From Actinobacillus lignieresii (GTDB taxonomy: Bacteria > Pseudomonadota > Gammaproteobacteria > Enterobacterales > Pasteurellaceae), in assembly GCF_900444945.1 (NCBI RefSeq), contig NZ_UFRM01000001.1, forward strand, positions 1,951,501 to 2,015,500: a stretch of DNA of 64,000 nucleotides, written 5' to 3'. A program made the translations under genes and the position numbers. This document shows positions 50,941 through 60,982 of this stretch, one piece after another. Position 1 is the first letter of the stretch. The number at the start of each line of letters is the position of its first letter. The notes under the pieces are model-generated. The model saw nothing but the letters and a program-made list of their open reading frames with translations, was not told the origin of the DNA and did no database searches.

Positions 50941-53022
50941 TTAGGCGTTGCTATATTCGGTACGCTCGCCAAGCCAGCGGCGAATCAGTGCTTCTGCAAG
51001 CGGTGGATTTTGCTGAATAATTTGCTTGGCGTAGTTTTGTACTAATGGAATCATTTTGCGATCTCGCATTAAATTCGCTACTTTAAATTCCGCCATACCG
51101 GTTTGTTTGGTGCCGAGAATTTCACCCGTGCCACGAATTTCTAAATCTTTTTCGGCAATATAGAAACCGTCTTGGCTGTCACGTAACACTTGTAAGCGTT
51201 TACTCGAGATTTTGCCGAGTGGCGGTTTATACAGCAACACGCAATGGGAAGCGGTTGCACCACGTCCGACACGTCCACGTAATTGGTGGAGTTGAGCAAG
51301 CCCCAAACGTTCGGAGTTTTCGATAATCATTAGGCTGGCATTCGGTACATCAACGCCGACTTCAATCACTGTGGTGGCAACCAATAAATCAATATTTGCC
51401 GCTTTAAATTCCGCCATAATCGCTTGCTTTTCTTGCGGCTTCATTCGTCCGTGTACCAAGCCGATGCGTAAATCCGGTAAGGCTCGTTGTAAATCTTCGG
51501 CAATCGCCGCCGCTGCTTGTGCTTCCAAGACTTCCGATTCATCAATTAGGGTACAAACCCAATAAGCTTGGCGTTTTTCATTTTTGCAGGCGGCATACAC
51601 ACGACGGACAATTTCATCGCGTCTGTCTTCCGAAATCGCCACGGTGGTAATCGGTGTTCGCCCCGGCGGTAGCTCGTCAATAATAGAGGTATCCAGATCG
51701 GCATAGACCGTCATCGCTAAGGTACGAGGGATTGGTGTGGCGGTCATAATTAGCTGGTGCGGATAAATGCCGTCTTTCGCGCCTTTTTCACGTAGGGTTA
51801 AGCGTTGATGTACACCGAAACGGTGTTGTTCATCAATAATCACTAATGCGAGGTTATGAAACTCTACACTTTCTTGGAAGAGAGCGTGCGTGCCGATAAT
51901 CATCTGCACTTCGCCGTTTTTAATCGCTTCCAGTTGTGCGGTGCGAGCTTTGCCTTTTACTTTACCGGCAAGCCAGCCGATTTCAATACCGAACGGGCGT
52001 AGCCAGTTGGCAAAGTTATTGGCGTGCTGCTCGGCAAGGATTTCAGTCGGTGCCATTAATGCCACTTGTTTGCCGTTATCAATTGCAAGCAGGGCGGCAA
52101 GTGCCGCGACTAACGTTTTACCCGAGCCAACATCGCCTTGTACTAAACGCATCATTGGCGAAGATTTTGCTAAATCTTGCTCAATATCCGCCGTTACACG
52201 GCTTTGAGCGTTGGTCGGTTTAAACGGCAAACTCGCCAAAAAGCGGCTTTTGAGATCGGTTTGATAGCGTAGCGGCGTAGCAGTCAGCTGATTGACTCCG
52301 ACTCGCACTTGCTGCATTGCTAAGTTGTGTGCCAATAATTCTTCAAAAATCAGCCGTTTTTGTGCCGGATGATCGCCTTTTTCCAGCTGTTCGGCAGAAA
52401 CGCTCGGTGGCGGGCGATGCAATAATTGCAACGCTTCTTTTAAACTGTATTTATGCGGATTGTATTCGTCCGGCAACAGTTCACCGACTTTGATTTTATC
52501 TAATAACGCTAATGCTTGCTCGGTGAGTTTACGTAACGAATTTTGCTTTAAACCTTCTGTGGTGGAGTAAATCGGCGTTAAAGTTTCGGCAAGTTCAAGC
52601 GGTTGATTATTGCGAATAATTTGATATTCGGGGTGATGAATTTCCGCCATAAAACGCCCACGTTTGATTTCGCCAAAAGCTTTTACACGTGTGCCGGCAG
52701 TCAGGCTGTTTTTCATCCCCGCATTAAAATTAAAGAATTTCAGCGTAATTTTACTGGTGCCGTCAGAAAGCACGGTGGATAAAATCAGACGGCGACCGAA
52801 TTGTACTTCGGTAACTTGCACGATACCTTCGATGGTAGAAAAACTTTCCGGGCGCACATCGATAATCGGTGTAACTCGAGTACGATCTTCATAGCGATAA
52901 GGCAAATGAAATAACAGATCTTGCACGTTATTAATGCCGATTCGGCTAAGTTTTTCCGCAATCGCCGCACCCACCCCGGAAAGGGCGGTCAGTGGCACAC
53001 CGTCTAGTAATTGTTCGCTCAT
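50941..53022 (-). CDS. recG: ATP-dependent DNA helicase RecG
   Basis: A 693-residue branch-migration helicase: N-terminal wedge/OB domain (GINNVQDLLFHLPYRYEDR), Walker A QGDVGSGKT, DEQHRFG (Walker B), TATPIPRT, and C-terminal LRGRVGRG motif VI. It remodels stalled forks and Holliday junctions. It is monocistronic, flanked by uptake-word hairpins. Confidence 0.96.
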   Translation of the reverse strand: MSEQLLDGVPLTALSGVGAAIAEKLSRIGINNVQDLLFHLPYRYEDRTRVTPIIDVRPESFSTIEGIVQVTEVQFGRRLILSTVLSDGTSKITLKFFNFNAGMKNSLTAGTRVKAFGEIKRGRFMAEIHHPEYQIIRNNQPLELAETLTPIYSTTEGLKQNSLRKLTEQALALLDKIKVGELLPDEYNPHKYSLKEALQLLHRPPPSVSAEQLEKGDHPAQKRLIFEELLAHNLAMQQVRVGVNQLTATPLRYQTDLKSRFLASLPFKPTNAQSRVTADIEQDLAKSSPMMRLVQGDVGSGKTLVAALAALLAIDNGKQVALMAPTEILAEQHANNFANWLRPFGIEIGWLAGKVKGKARTAQLEAIKNGEVQMIIGTHALFQESVEFHNLALVIIDEQHRFGVHQRLTLREKGAKDGIYPHQLIMTATPIPRTLAMTVYADLDTSIIDELPPGRTPITTVAISEDRRDEIVRRVYAACKNEKRQAYWVCTLIDESEVLEAQAAAAIAEDLQRALPDLRIGLVHGRMKPQEKQAIMAEFKAANIDLLVATTVIEVGVDVPNASLMIIENSERLGLAQLHQLRGRVGRGATASHCVLLYKPPLGKISSKRLQVLRDSQDGFYIAEKDLEIRGTGEILGTKQTGMAEFKVANLMRDRKMIPLVQNYAKQIIQQNPPLAEALIRRWLGERTEYSNA

Positions 53023-53038
53023 AGTAAAATTTTGATTA

Positions 53039-53111
53039 AATCCGACCGCTTGTTTTCGATTGAGTTAATATAACAAATACTGTTTTTATGTACAAATCAA
53101 GCGGTCGGATT
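53039..53111. repeat. Inverted pair of extended uptake words
   Basis: AATCCGACCGCTTG (53039-53052) and CAAGCGGTCGGATT (53098-53111) are exact 14-bp inverted copies around a 45-bp AT-rich loop, between recG and the toxin gene. Confidence 0.8.
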
Positions 53112-53145
53112 TCTTTAAAAAATTACCAAAGTATGCGTGGGAGGA

Positions 53146-53574
53146 TTAATTCGGTTCAAAAGGATTAAATAAACGTATATCGCAACGGTTGAAGTCTTTC
53201 AAATTACGAGTAACAAGCACTAAATTATGGTATTTAGCGGTTGCGGCAATATAAGCATCGTTTAAATCCATTTTATTTGGAATGTGGTATTCCGAAGCCA
53301 GTAACGCAATTTTATTATTTATAGGAAAAGCTTTGGCTTGATAAACGCTTAATACATTATGAGTAAACCAATGATTTAACCGCTCGGCTTGAATAGGATC
53401 TTTACGAGCTTTGAGCAAAATCCCCGTTTTTATTTCGGAAAGCGTGATGCAACTAATATTCGTCTGGCTCGGTTTAATCGTTGCTAACCATTGTCGTACA
53501 TTGGTATCCATTCTACTGTTTCCTAGCTTATAAAGCTCGGAAATGATGTTGGTATCAAAAAGATATTGAAACAT
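53146..53574 (-). CDS. vapC: PIN-domain toxin of the VapC/FitB family
   Basis: A 142-residue PIN ribonuclease with acidic residues Asp7 (LFDTNI), Glu47 (LSEIKTG), Asp103/Asp106 (MDLNDAYIAATA) and Asp127. VapC toxins cut tRNA or rRNA. The start codon overlaps the antitoxin stop by one base (TAATG), so the toxin is made only with its partner. FitB-like naming rests on the helix pattern; the target is unknown. Confidence 0.88.
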   Translation of the reverse strand: MFQYLFDTNIISELYKLGNSRMDTNVRQWLATIKPSQTNISCITLSEIKTGILLKARKDPIQAERLNHWFTHNVLSVYQAKAFPINNKIALLASEYHIPNKMDLNDAYIAATAKYHNLVLVTRNLKDFNRCDIRLFNPFEPN

Positions 53575-53861
53575 TATTCATCTCCAAAATCTATTTGTTC
53601 GGATTTATTACTTTTGCGAATTTTTGTTAATGTCTGTTCAAAATCTTGCCAAAACTCATCGCTAACCGATTCATCCGTAGATGAGGCAAATAGTTCTTCA
53701 AAGCTAGGCTCAACCGTTGTGTGCTGTTTGTAATCAACATAATTGGAGACAACGCTGACAATTTTTCCCCATTTAGTGATAAAAACCGGTTCTTTTTCTG
53801 CCATTTTCAGCACTTTACTGGCGTGTTGATTAAATTCTCGAGAGGTAATAGTAATTGGCAT
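53574..53861 (-). CDS. Phd/YefM-family antitoxin
   Basis: A 95-residue protein with the Phd fold (ITSREFNQHASKVLKMAEKEPVFITKWGKIVSVV) for DNA binding in the first 50 residues and an acidic C-terminal tail that would wrap the toxin. I start at ATG 53861 with a GGAG box; a longer frame adds four residues. Such antitoxins repress their own operon. Confidence 0.87.
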   Translation of the reverse strand: MPITITSREFNQHASKVLKMAEKEPVFITKWGKIVSVVSNYVDYKQHTTVEPSFEELFASSTDESVSDEFWQDFEQTLTKIRKSNKSEQIDFGDE

Positions 53862-54066
53862 AACGTACTCCAATGTAGTGAAAAATTGAATGTATTTTAG
53901 TAAATGTAGGGAGAATTACAAGTAAGTTGATTGAATATGATTTTCTATATTAAGCGGTCGGATTTAAGAAATTTTTTGCAAATTGCAAAATTCTATGAAA
54001 ATTCGACCGCTTTTGTTTTAAAATAGATCCCATTTTTCGATATTTAAAATAAAAATAGGAATAACA

Positions 54067-55782
54067 ATGCGTACAAGTCAGTATTTATTTTCGACCCTTA
54101 AAGAAACGCCGAACGATGCACAGGTGGTAAGCCATCAATTAATGTTGCGTGCCGGTATGATTCGTCCGATGGCTTCAGGTTTATATAACTGGTTGCCGAC
54201 CGGGATCAAGGTGTTGAAAAAAGTAGAAAATATTATTCGTGAAGAAATGAACAAAGGCGGTGCTATCGAGGTGTTAATGCCCGTGGTGCAACCGGCGGAA
54301 TTATGGCAAGAATCAGGCCGTTGGAACGATTACGGTGCGGAATTATTGCGTTTTGTTGATCGTGGCAGCCGTGATTTCGTGTTAGGCCCGACTCACGAAG
54401 AAGTAATCACCGACTTAGTGCGCCGTGAAGTGTCGTCTTACAAACAACTTCCGTTAAATTTATATCAAATTCAAACCAAATTCCGTGATGAAGTGCGCCC
54501 ACGTTTCGGGGTGATGCGTTCACGTGAGTTTGTGATGAAAGATGCGTATTCTTTCCACGTGGATAAAGCGTCATTACAAGAAACTTATGATGTGATGTAC
54601 CAAGTGTACAGCAACATTTTCACTCGTCTTGGTTTAGATTTCCGTGCGGTACAGGCGGATACCGGTTCAATCGGCGGTTCGGCTTCACACGAGTTCCAAG
54701 TGTTAGCGTCAAGCGGCGAAGATGATGTGGTGTTTTCAACCGAATCGGATTTCGCAGCGAATATCGAATTAGCGGAAGCGGTAGCAGTAGGTGAACGCCA
54801 AGCGCCAACGGCAGAAATGCAGTTAGTCGATACACCGAATGCGAAAACAATTAACGAATTGGTTGAGCAATTCAATTTACCGATTGGGAAAACGGTAAAA
54901 ACTTTAATCGTAAAAGGCGCAACCGAAGAACAACCGCTTGTGGCGTTAGTGTTGCGTGGCGATCACGAATTAAATGAAATAAAAGCACAAAAACATCCGT
55001 TAGTGGCTGATCCGTTTGAATTTGCAGATGAAGCGGAAATTAAAGCAAAAATCGGTGCGAGTGTGGGTTCACTTGGCGTAATTAATCTGAATATTCCGGC
55101 GATTATCGACCGTTCAGTAGCGGTTATGTCAGATTTCGGCTGTGGCGCAAACATTGATGGCAAACATTATTTCAATGTGAACTGGGAACGTGATGCAGCA
55201 ATGCCGGAAGTGGCGGACTTACGTAACGTAGTGGAAGGCGACCCAAGCCCAGACGGCAAAGGCGTGTTACAAATTAAACGCGGTATTGAAGTAGGGCATA
55301 TTTTCCAACTTGGTACCAAATATTCGGAAGCAATGAAAGCAACCGTTCAAGGCGAAGACGGTAAACCGCTTGTGATGACCATGGGTTGCTATGGTATCGG
55401 TGTAACACGTGTGGTTGCCGCAGCAATCGAACAACATCACGATGAACGTGGTATTATTTGGCCATCAGATGAAATCGCCCCGTTCACCGTTGCAATCGTG
55501 CCGATGAATATGCACAAATCGGAAAGCGTGCAACAATTCTCGGAAGAATTGTACCGCACCCTGAAAGCTCAAGGCGTGGACGTGATTTTTGATGATCGTA
55601 AAGAGCGTCCGGGTGTGATGTTTGCCGATATGGAATTAATCGGTGTGCCGCATATGGTGGTGATTGGCGAGAAAAATCTTGCAAACGGCGAAATCGAATA
55701 CAAAAACCGCCGTACCGGTGAGAAAGCAATGATTGCTAAAGATCAGCTGCTAGCTTTCTTAAAAGAAAACGTGAAAGCGTAA
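54067..55782 (+). CDS. proS: Prolyl-tRNA synthetase
   Basis: A 571-residue class II enzyme of bacterial type with an inserted Cys-tRNA-Pro editing domain (residues about 225-405, [27 protein letters not shown]). Class II motifs seen are [29 protein letters not shown] and GCYGIGVTR. It is preceded by TAGGAA and followed by a strong terminator. Confidence 0.97.
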   Translation: MRTSQYLFSTLKETPNDAQVVSHQLMLRAGMIRPMASGLYNWLPTGIKVLKKVENIIREEMNKGGAIEVLMPVVQPAELWQESGRWNDYGAELLRFVDRGSRDFVLGPTHEEVITDLVRREVSSYKQLPLNLYQIQTKFRDEVRPRFGVMRSREFVMKDAYSFHVDKASLQETYDVMYQVYSNIFTRLGLDFRAVQADTGSIGGSASHEFQVLASSGEDDVVFSTESDFAANIELAEAVAVGERQAPTAEMQLVDTPNAKTINELVEQFNLPIGKTVKTLIVKGATEEQPLVALVLRGDHELNEIKAQKHPLVADPFEFADEAEIKAKIGASVGSLGVINLNIPAIIDRSVAVMSDFGCGANIDGKHYFNVNWERDAAMPEVADLRNVVEGDPSPDGKGVLQIKRGIEVGHIFQLGTKYSEAMKATVQGEDGKPLVMTMGCYGIGVTRVVAAAIEQHHDERGIIWPSDEIAPFTVAIVPMNMHKSESVQQFSEELYRTLKAQGVDVIFDDRKERPGVMFADMELIGVPHMVVIGEKNLANGEIEYKNRRTGEKAMIAKDQLLAFLKENVKA

Positions 55783-55800
55783 TTCGCAAAAAATAGATGA

Positions 55801-55837
55801 AAAAAGACCGCTTGCCTTAAAACAAGCGGTCGTTTTT
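55801..55837 (+). terminator. proS terminator made of paired uptake words
   Basis: AAAAAGACCGCTTG pairs with CAAGCGGTCGTTTTT around a CCTTAAAA loop; ACAAGCGGTC is a perfect uptake word. Confidence 0.9.
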
Positions 55838-55847
55838 CATAGGAATG

Positions 55848-56036
55848 TTACTTCAAATTAGTTTTATCTTGTTGGCAGTATTCGTGCAACATTTGGCGCA
55901 ATTTATCATTATTTTGTTTAAAATGACGGCATTTAGGGCAAAGCCATAAATGCACTTGAAGCCGGACACTTTCTTTAACTTTCAGTTTTTGTTCGCAGCT
56001 AAGTGAAATTAATTCTGAGGCATGCTCACAATTCAT
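55848..56036 (-). CDS. Small zinc-binding anti-sigma-like protein
   Basis: A 62-residue soluble protein with H-x3-C-x2-C (VHLWLCPKC) after an early Cys (MNCEHASELISL), the zf-HC2/ZAS pattern of zinc anti-sigma factors. It starts 2 bp after the sigma-factor stop. Such proteins release their sigma when zinc ligands are oxidised, which would fit the neighbouring msrPQ. It lacks any membrane segment. Confidence 0.78.
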   Translation of the reverse strand: MNCEHASELISLSCEQKLKVKESVRLQVHLWLCPKCRHFKQNNDKLRQMLHEYCQQDKTNLK

Positions 56037-56038
56037 TA

Positions 56039-56620
56039 TTATTTTTCTCCTTCAAACCAATTTTTGGCTAAACAAGCCTGTAGCTGTAGCCTAGCTCTAT
56101 GCAAGATAACATGTAAATTAGCGGTACTAATATTACATTCCAAGCAAATTTGTTCGCTTCCCATATCTAAATGTTCGCGCATCATAAATACGCGTGCCTG
56201 TTGTGCGGGTAATTTATTTAAACAAATGTCGAAGATCGCCCAAAATTCTTTCTTATAAGTCATTTGCCCGACATCTTCCCATTCTTTAGGTTCATAAGTA
56301 TCGGACGACCAATATCCGGTGTGATCAAAAAATTGATTGGGGCTTTCTTCTTCAACTAAGTCGGAAACATTAACCGTTCGTTTTCGATATTTAATTAAAT
56401 CAATAATTTTATTTTTTAAAATGGCAAAAATCCAAGTTTTTAATGCCGCCTGTCCTCGGAACGAATGAGCGTTCTTATATGCGCTGGCGAGAGATTCTTG
56501 TACGACATCTTCGGCTAAATCGGGATCTTTTAATTGTAACGTAGCGAATTTAACCATTTGTAAACGAATTTCTTCGATTCGTTGCGGCGTAATAGAGCTT
56601 AATTGTTCAATCTCTGACAT
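56039..56620 (-). CDS. ECF-type RNA polymerase sigma factor (HI1459/RpoE2-like)
   Basis: A 193-residue sigma factor with region 2 (DLAEDVVQESLASAYKNAHSF, LKTWIFAILKNKIIDLIKYR) and region 4 (LPAQQARVFMMREHLDMGSEQICLECNISTANLHVILHRAR), joined by an acidic linker rich in aromatic residues. It overlaps functionally with the anti-sigma-like gene downstream and is divergent from msrPQ, its likely target. H. influenzae has a similar sigma linked to hypochlorite and methionine-sulfoxide repair. Confidence 0.85.
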   Translation of the reverse strand: MSEIEQLSSITPQRIEEIRLQMVKFATLQLKDPDLAEDVVQESLASAYKNAHSFRGQAALKTWIFAILKNKIIDLIKYRKRTVNVSDLVEEESPNQFFDHTGYWSSDTYEPKEWEDVGQMTYKKEFWAIFDICLNKLPAQQARVFMMREHLDMGSEQICLECNISTANLHVILHRARLQLQACLAKNWFEGEK

Positions 56621-56707
56621 TATTTTTCCTTTATCTTAAATAAATTTATTTTTATGTAATTATTTTTATGTTTCTAAGTCAAAGAATTATACATAAAGGA
56701 GATGATT

Positions 56708-57664
56708 ATGAACAGATTTACTCGTTATGACGTTACCCCTGAAGCTATTTTCAATCAACGTCGTCAAATTATTAAGGCTATGGGACTCGGTGCGGCGGCT
56801 CTGAGTTTACCGAATATCAGCTTTGCCGTAGAGAAATCCGACCAGTTAAAAGCACTTAATTTTAAAGACGCTCCGAAGGGTGATTTCTTACTCACTCCGG
56901 AAAATAAAGTCACCGGTTATAACAATTTCTATGAATTCGGCGTAGATAAAGCGTCCCCCGCTAAATTTGCAAAAGATTTTAAAACGGATCCGTGGTCGTT
57001 GGAAATTGCCGGTGAGGTAGAGAATCCTTTTGTGCTTAATCACGCACAATTATTCAATACTTTTCCGTTAGAGGAGCGTATTTATCGCTTCCGTTGTGTC
57101 GAAGCATGGTCGATGGTAATTCCATGGGTCGGTTTTGAGTTGGCTCGTTTGGTCGAAATGGCGAAGCCTACTTCTAAAGCGAAGTTTGTTATATTCCATA
57201 CGTTACATGATCCGGAGCAAATGCCGGGGCAGAAAAATAAATTCTTCGGCGGCGGTATCGATTATCCGTATGTGGAGGCATTAACCATCGAAGAAGCAAT
57301 GAATCCGCTTACCTTACTGTCGGTCGGTCTATACGGAAAAATGCTACCGCCGCAAAACGGTGCGCCGATTCGTTTGGTGGTGCCGTGGAAATACGGCTTC
57401 AAAAGTATTAAGTCCATTGTGAAAATTACTTTCTCGGAAACTCGCCCTCGTACCACCTGGGAGAAATTAGCGCCGCATGAATACGGTTTTTACGCTAATG
57501 TGAATCCTAACGTGGATCATCCTCGTTGGTCACAGGCCTCCGAACGTGTTATCGGTAGCGGCGGATTACTTGCGGTAAAACGTCAAGATACATTGATGTT
57601 TAACGGCTATGAGAAGGAAGTCGCTCACCTTTATAAAGGTCTGGACTTAAAGGTAAACTTCTAA
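56708..57664 (+). CDS. msrP: Periplasmic protein-methionine-sulfoxide reductase, catalytic subunit
   Basis: A 318-residue molybdopterin enzyme (YedY). The Tat signal is RRQIIKAMG (residues 18-26), cleavage near SFA; Cys130 in [11 protein letters not shown] is the molybdenum ligand. It repairs oxidised methionines in periplasmic proteins. I prefer ATG 56708, spaced 6 bp from AAGGAG; the ATG at 56702 abuts that box. It overlaps msrQ by one base. Confidence 0.94.
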   Translation: MNRFTRYDVTPEAIFNQRRQIIKAMGLGAAALSLPNISFAVEKSDQLKALNFKDAPKGDFLLTPENKVTGYNNFYEFGVDKASPAKFAKDFKTDPWSLEIAGEVENPFVLNHAQLFNTFPLEERIYRFRCVEAWSMVIPWVGFELARLVEMAKPTSKAKFVIFHTLHDPEQMPGQKNKFFGGGIDYPYVEALTIEEAMNPLTLLSVGLYGKMLPPQNGAPIRLVVPWKYGFKSIKSIVKITFSETRPRTTWEKLAPHEYGFYANVNPNVDHPRWSQASERVIGSGGLLAVKRQDTLMFNGYEKEVAHLYKGLDLKVNF

Positions 57665-58257
57665 TGTTATCTATATTAAGAACAATTATTCATTTGGCTT
57701 GTGTTGTGCCGTTGGTTTGGGTCGGCTTCGTTTTATCCAGCGACGACCCGGAAATACTCGGAGCCGATCCGAGTAAAGATTTAATTCACTTTTTGGGTTA
57801 CACCGCCATTATTATTTTCTGTGTAATGTTTTTATTGGGTATTTTGCTCCAAATATTGAATAAAAACCAATATCAGATTTTACGCCGTCCGCTCGGACTA
57901 TGGGCATTTGTGTGGGCATTACTGCATGTATGCGGTTATTTAGTGTTAGAACTTGGTTTGGATTTTTCTTTATTTTTAAGTGAAGTCGTCCAACGACCTT
58001 ATCTTATCCTAGGTGCGATTGCATTTGTTATTCTATTGGCAATGTCCGTAACGTCTATTCCGTTTATTAAACAGGCGTTAGGTAAAAAATGGTTTAGCGT
58101 GCACCAATTCGCTTACGTTGCGATTGTGGCGGCCGCCGTTCATTATTATTGGTCTGTAAAAGGTTTGACTCTAGGACCGATTACCATCGGGATAATGGTT
58201 GCGGTTATTGTCGGTTGGAAATATGCAGGAAATCGGTTGTTAGCTTATCTGAAGTGA
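57664..58257 (+). CDS. msrQ: MsrQ haem b membrane subunit
   Basis: A 197-residue six-helix inner-membrane protein (YedZ family) with haem-ligand histidines in LLHVCGYLVLE and SVHQFAYVA. It passes electrons from the quinone pool to MsrP. The start overlaps the msrP stop (TAATG). Confidence 0.93.
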   Translation: MLSILRTIIHLACVVPLVWVGFVLSSDDPEILGADPSKDLIHFLGYTAIIIFCVMFLLGILLQILNKNQYQILRRPLGLWAFVWALLHVCGYLVLELGLDFSLFLSEVVQRPYLILGAIAFVILLAMSVTSIPFIKQALGKKWFSVHQFAYVAIVAAAVHYYWSVKGLTLGPITIGIMVAVIVGWKYAGNRLLAYLK

Positions 58258-58303
58258 TAGGATTAATTGCCCGATAAAAGAATTTATTTAGTCAGCATAA
58301 AAA

Positions 58304-58349
58304 ATGAGCGGTTATTTTTACTAAAAATTCGGTAAAAATGACCGCTTAT
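58304..58349. terminator. Shared hairpin between msrQ and rpoH
   Basis: ATGAGCGGTTATTTTTAC pairs with GTAAAAATGACCGCTTAT (one mismatch), followed by ATTTTTTC on the plus strand, between two convergent genes. Confidence 0.75.
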
Positions 58350-58367
58350 TATTTTTTCAAAATCAAG

Positions 58368-59318
58368 CTATTCAAAGGTTATCGCATCTTTGATTTTCTT
58401 CAATGCCGCATTTTCAAGTTGGCGAACGCGCTCGGCGGAAATGCCGTATTTTTCCGCCAGATCTTGTAAAGTCGCTTTTTCTTCATCCAACCAACGAGTT
58501 TTAATAATATCTTGGCTACGTTCGTCCAGTGTTGCTAAGGCATAAGCTAATTGAGCGGTAGCTTGTCCGTTGTATTGATCGTCTTCCAAGTCATCGGCAA
58601 AGTTAGAGCTGTTATCTTCCAAATACATTGACGGCGTATAAACTTCGTCATCATCTTCGCCGACCGGCAAATCAAAACCGAGATCTTGCCCGGTCATACG
58701 GGATTCCATTTCGCGCACTTCTTCGGGCGAAACACCCAAATCTTCGGCGACTTTTTGGATTTCTTCCTCGTTGAACCAAGCCAAGCGGTTTTTATTTTTG
58801 CGCAGATTGAAAAAGAGTTTACGCTGCGCTTTGGTCGTAGCGACTTTCACGATACGCCAGTTTTTTAATACGTATTCGTGAATTTCCGCTTTCACCCAGT
58901 GTACCGCAAAAGATACCAATCGCACGCCGACATTCGGGTCAAATCGTTTTACCGCTTTCATTAATCCGATATTACCTTCTTGAATTAAGTCGGCAAGCGG
59001 TAAACCGTATCCCAAATAACCTCTGGCGATATGAATCACAAAACGCATATGCGATAGAATTAGCTGTTTTGCCGCCTCAACATCTTCATCATAGTAATAG
59101 CGTTCCGCCAATTCCTTTTCTTGTTCGGCAGTGAGAATCGGATATTGATTCGCCATACGAATATAGCTGTCGAGATTACCTTGCGGCACCGGCATTCCGC
59201 CCTGTACCAAAGCGGGGTGCATTGCCTCAGTCGGCTGATTATCGCTTTCCGTCACTTCTATTTCGTCCGGCTCGATAATTTCCGCATCTTCAATCTCATG
59301 TTCATCGAATTTTTTCAT
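58368..59318 (-). CDS. rpoH: Heat-shock sigma factor sigma-32 with an acidic N-terminal extension
   Basis: A 316-residue RpoH. Core: [22 protein letters not shown], region 2 [36 protein letters not shown], the RpoH box RKLFFNLRK, and region 4 [38 protein letters not shown]. The first about 35 residues ([20 protein letters not shown]...) are strongly acidic and absent from E. coli RpoH (284 residues). GGAGAG sits properly before this ATG, so the extension is probably translated; Met33 would be the alternative start. Confidence 0.93.
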   Translation of the reverse strand: MKKFDEHEIEDAEIIEPDEIEVTESDNQPTEAMHPALVQGGMPVPQGNLDSYIRMANQYPILTAEQEKELAERYYYDEDVEAAKQLILSHMRFVIHIARGYLGYGLPLADLIQEGNIGLMKAVKRFDPNVGVRLVSFAVHWVKAEIHEYVLKNWRIVKVATTKAQRKLFFNLRKNKNRLAWFNEEEIQKVAEDLGVSPEEVREMESRMTGQDLGFDLPVGEDDDEVYTPSMYLEDNSSNFADDLEDDQYNGQATAQLAYALATLDERSQDIIKTRWLDEEKATLQDLAEKYGISAERVRQLENAALKKIKDAITFE

Positions 59319-59404
59319 GCTATCTCTCCGGCTAATTATTTAATTTACATTATAACAGCGTTAGAACTTTCTCGTCTGTTTTTCTTACGAGCAGATTAGA
59401 TTCA

Positions 59405-59450
59405 AATAAAAAAACCGAGTTCAAATATAGTCACTCGGCTTTTTTTAGAT
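59405..59450 (-). terminator. Terminator downstream of the organophosphate antiporter
   Basis: On the minus strand GCCGAGT...ACTCGG with a long AT loop is followed by seven T. Confidence 0.75.
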
Positions 59451-59466
59451 TTATAAAAATAGGGAT

Positions 59467-60813
59467 TTAGGCTTTAATCGTTTTCTCTTCGTGTTTAGCC
59501 AATATTAAATAACCGACGGCAGAAAATGCGGAAAGCGCCGCAATGACTACATAAGACCAGAACCAACCGAAGTTATCCGCCATAATCGGCATAATCCAGT
59601 TTGCGCCCATATTACCGATTAAGTAAGCGGTGACACCGACAAAGCCGATTGCGGTACCGGCAACATTTAGCGGGACGAAGTTAATGGTTAAAATATTCAC
59701 GATTAATTGCGGACCATAAATTAAAGCCCCTAAAATGCCGCAAATTACCAGTAATAACGGATAGTTAGGCGCACCGCTTGCGGTAACATATTCATAAGCG
59801 AATACGATACCCGCCATAATGAATAATCCGATTGCACCCATTTTTGCCATTTTATTCGGATATTTAACCGCTAACCATGCGAATACTAATGAACCCGGAA
59901 TCGCGACCCATTCAAGAATCGAGATTGCCATATGGGATTCCGCATCGCCCATTTTCGCCACTTCATGTAAATAAATCGGCATCCAGTCCTCAATGCCGAA
60001 GCGAACGAAGTATAGTGCGACGTTTACTGCCGCAACCAATAGTAGTGCGGGGTTGAGGAATACATATTTACCGATAAGTTGCCAATAACCTAAATTATGT
60101 TTTTCTTCTTCGGAAGCGACGTTAGATTCGCCGGCGTCACCATACATCGTACGGAGTGAATCCAATCCTTCTTTTTCCGGCGCATCGCCACCGAATTTCC
60201 AACAAAATACCGCAAATAATAAAACTAAAACGGCAGGTACTAAGAATGCCATCAATACATTACCGGTTGAAGGCACGATAAAACCCATCGTCGTCATCAT
60301 TGCAATCATCATCGGTAATAACGCAGACCCCATATTTTGTGAAATATTCCAACCTGCGATAGCCGCCCCGCGGGTTTTGTTCGGGTAATAATTTGCAATC
60401 ATATTTTGTGATGCCGGAGCCAGTGCACCTTGCACCACACCGCAAAGTACCAGTAAAACGGCAAGAGTGAGGATCGAAGTATGGTAGAAACCGATCGTAA
60501 TACAAATCACGGCGCTTGCCCCTAAACAGATCGCAAACAATTTACGTAAATCGACACGATCGCCCAATGCGCCCATATAAAATTTTGCCAACCCGTAAGA
60601 AATGGTCAAACAGGAAAGTAACATCGCAATATCCGCTTTTTCCCAACCGTTGGTCACCATAATGGATTTAGACATCAATTTGAAATTGTTACGGACTAAA
60701 TAAGCGCAGACATAGCCGAGAAACGCTACGATAAAGATCATTTTTTGGCGTTTTAGAAAAGTCGCAAATTTTTCCGGCTCTTTTTGTTGATAGGCGAAAG
60801 TCATCGTGGACAC
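59467..60813 (-). CDS. Organophosphate:phosphate antiporter family transporter (MFS)
   Basis: A 448-residue twelve-helix carrier of the GlpT/UhpT/UhpC family: YVCAYLVRNNFKLMSKSIM in helix 1, YGLAKFYMGALGDR loop 2-3, and GALIYGPQLIVNILTINFVP late. It would exchange phosphate for a sugar phosphate, glycerol-3-phosphate or phosphoglycerate. Specificity is not clear, and no uhpAB or glp gene is nearby to decide. Confidence 0.85.
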   Translation of the reverse strand: MSTMTFAYQQKEPEKFATFLKRQKMIFIVAFLGYVCAYLVRNNFKLMSKSIMVTNGWEKADIAMLLSCLTISYGLAKFYMGALGDRVDLRKLFAICLGASAVICITIGFYHTSILTLAVLLVLCGVVQGALAPASQNMIANYYPNKTRGAAIAGWNISQNMGSALLPMMIAMMTTMGFIVPSTGNVLMAFLVPAVLVLLFAVFCWKFGGDAPEKEGLDSLRTMYGDAGESNVASEEEKHNLGYWQLIGKYVFLNPALLLVAAVNVALYFVRFGIEDWMPIYLHEVAKMGDAESHMAISILEWVAIPGSLVFAWLAVKYPNKMAKMGAIGLFIMAGIVFAYEYVTASGAPNYPLLLVICGILGALIYGPQLIVNILTINFVPLNVAGTAIGFVGVTAYLIGNMGANWIMPIMADNFGWFWSYVVIAALSAFSAVGYLILAKHEEKTIKA

Positions 60814-60918
60814 CTTTAATAAGAAAGTGGAAAATTTGTTCGAATTACAATCAATCGAAGTTTATTTGTCAAAATAAAAAAATGAAATCTTTGAACTACT
60901 CCACAAATTAATTGAGCA

Positions 60919-60960
60919 AGCGGTTAAATTTACAAAATTTTTTGCAAAATCAACCGCTTT
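60919..60960. repeat. Inverted uptake-like words between the antiporter and ssrA
   Basis: AAGCGGTTAAATTTACAAAAT and its mirror ending CAACCGCTT form an imperfect hairpin; the right arm overlaps the ssrA promoter spacer. Confidence 0.55.
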
Positions 60961-60970
60961 CCATTAGAAT
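60942..60970 (+). promoter_or_regulatory. Predicted ssrA promoter
   Basis: TTGCAA (60942-60947), 17-bp spacer, TAGAAT (60965-60970), with the mature tmRNA beginning 12 bp later at 60983. Confidence 0.6.
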
Positions 60971-60982
60971 TATAAGACTTTT

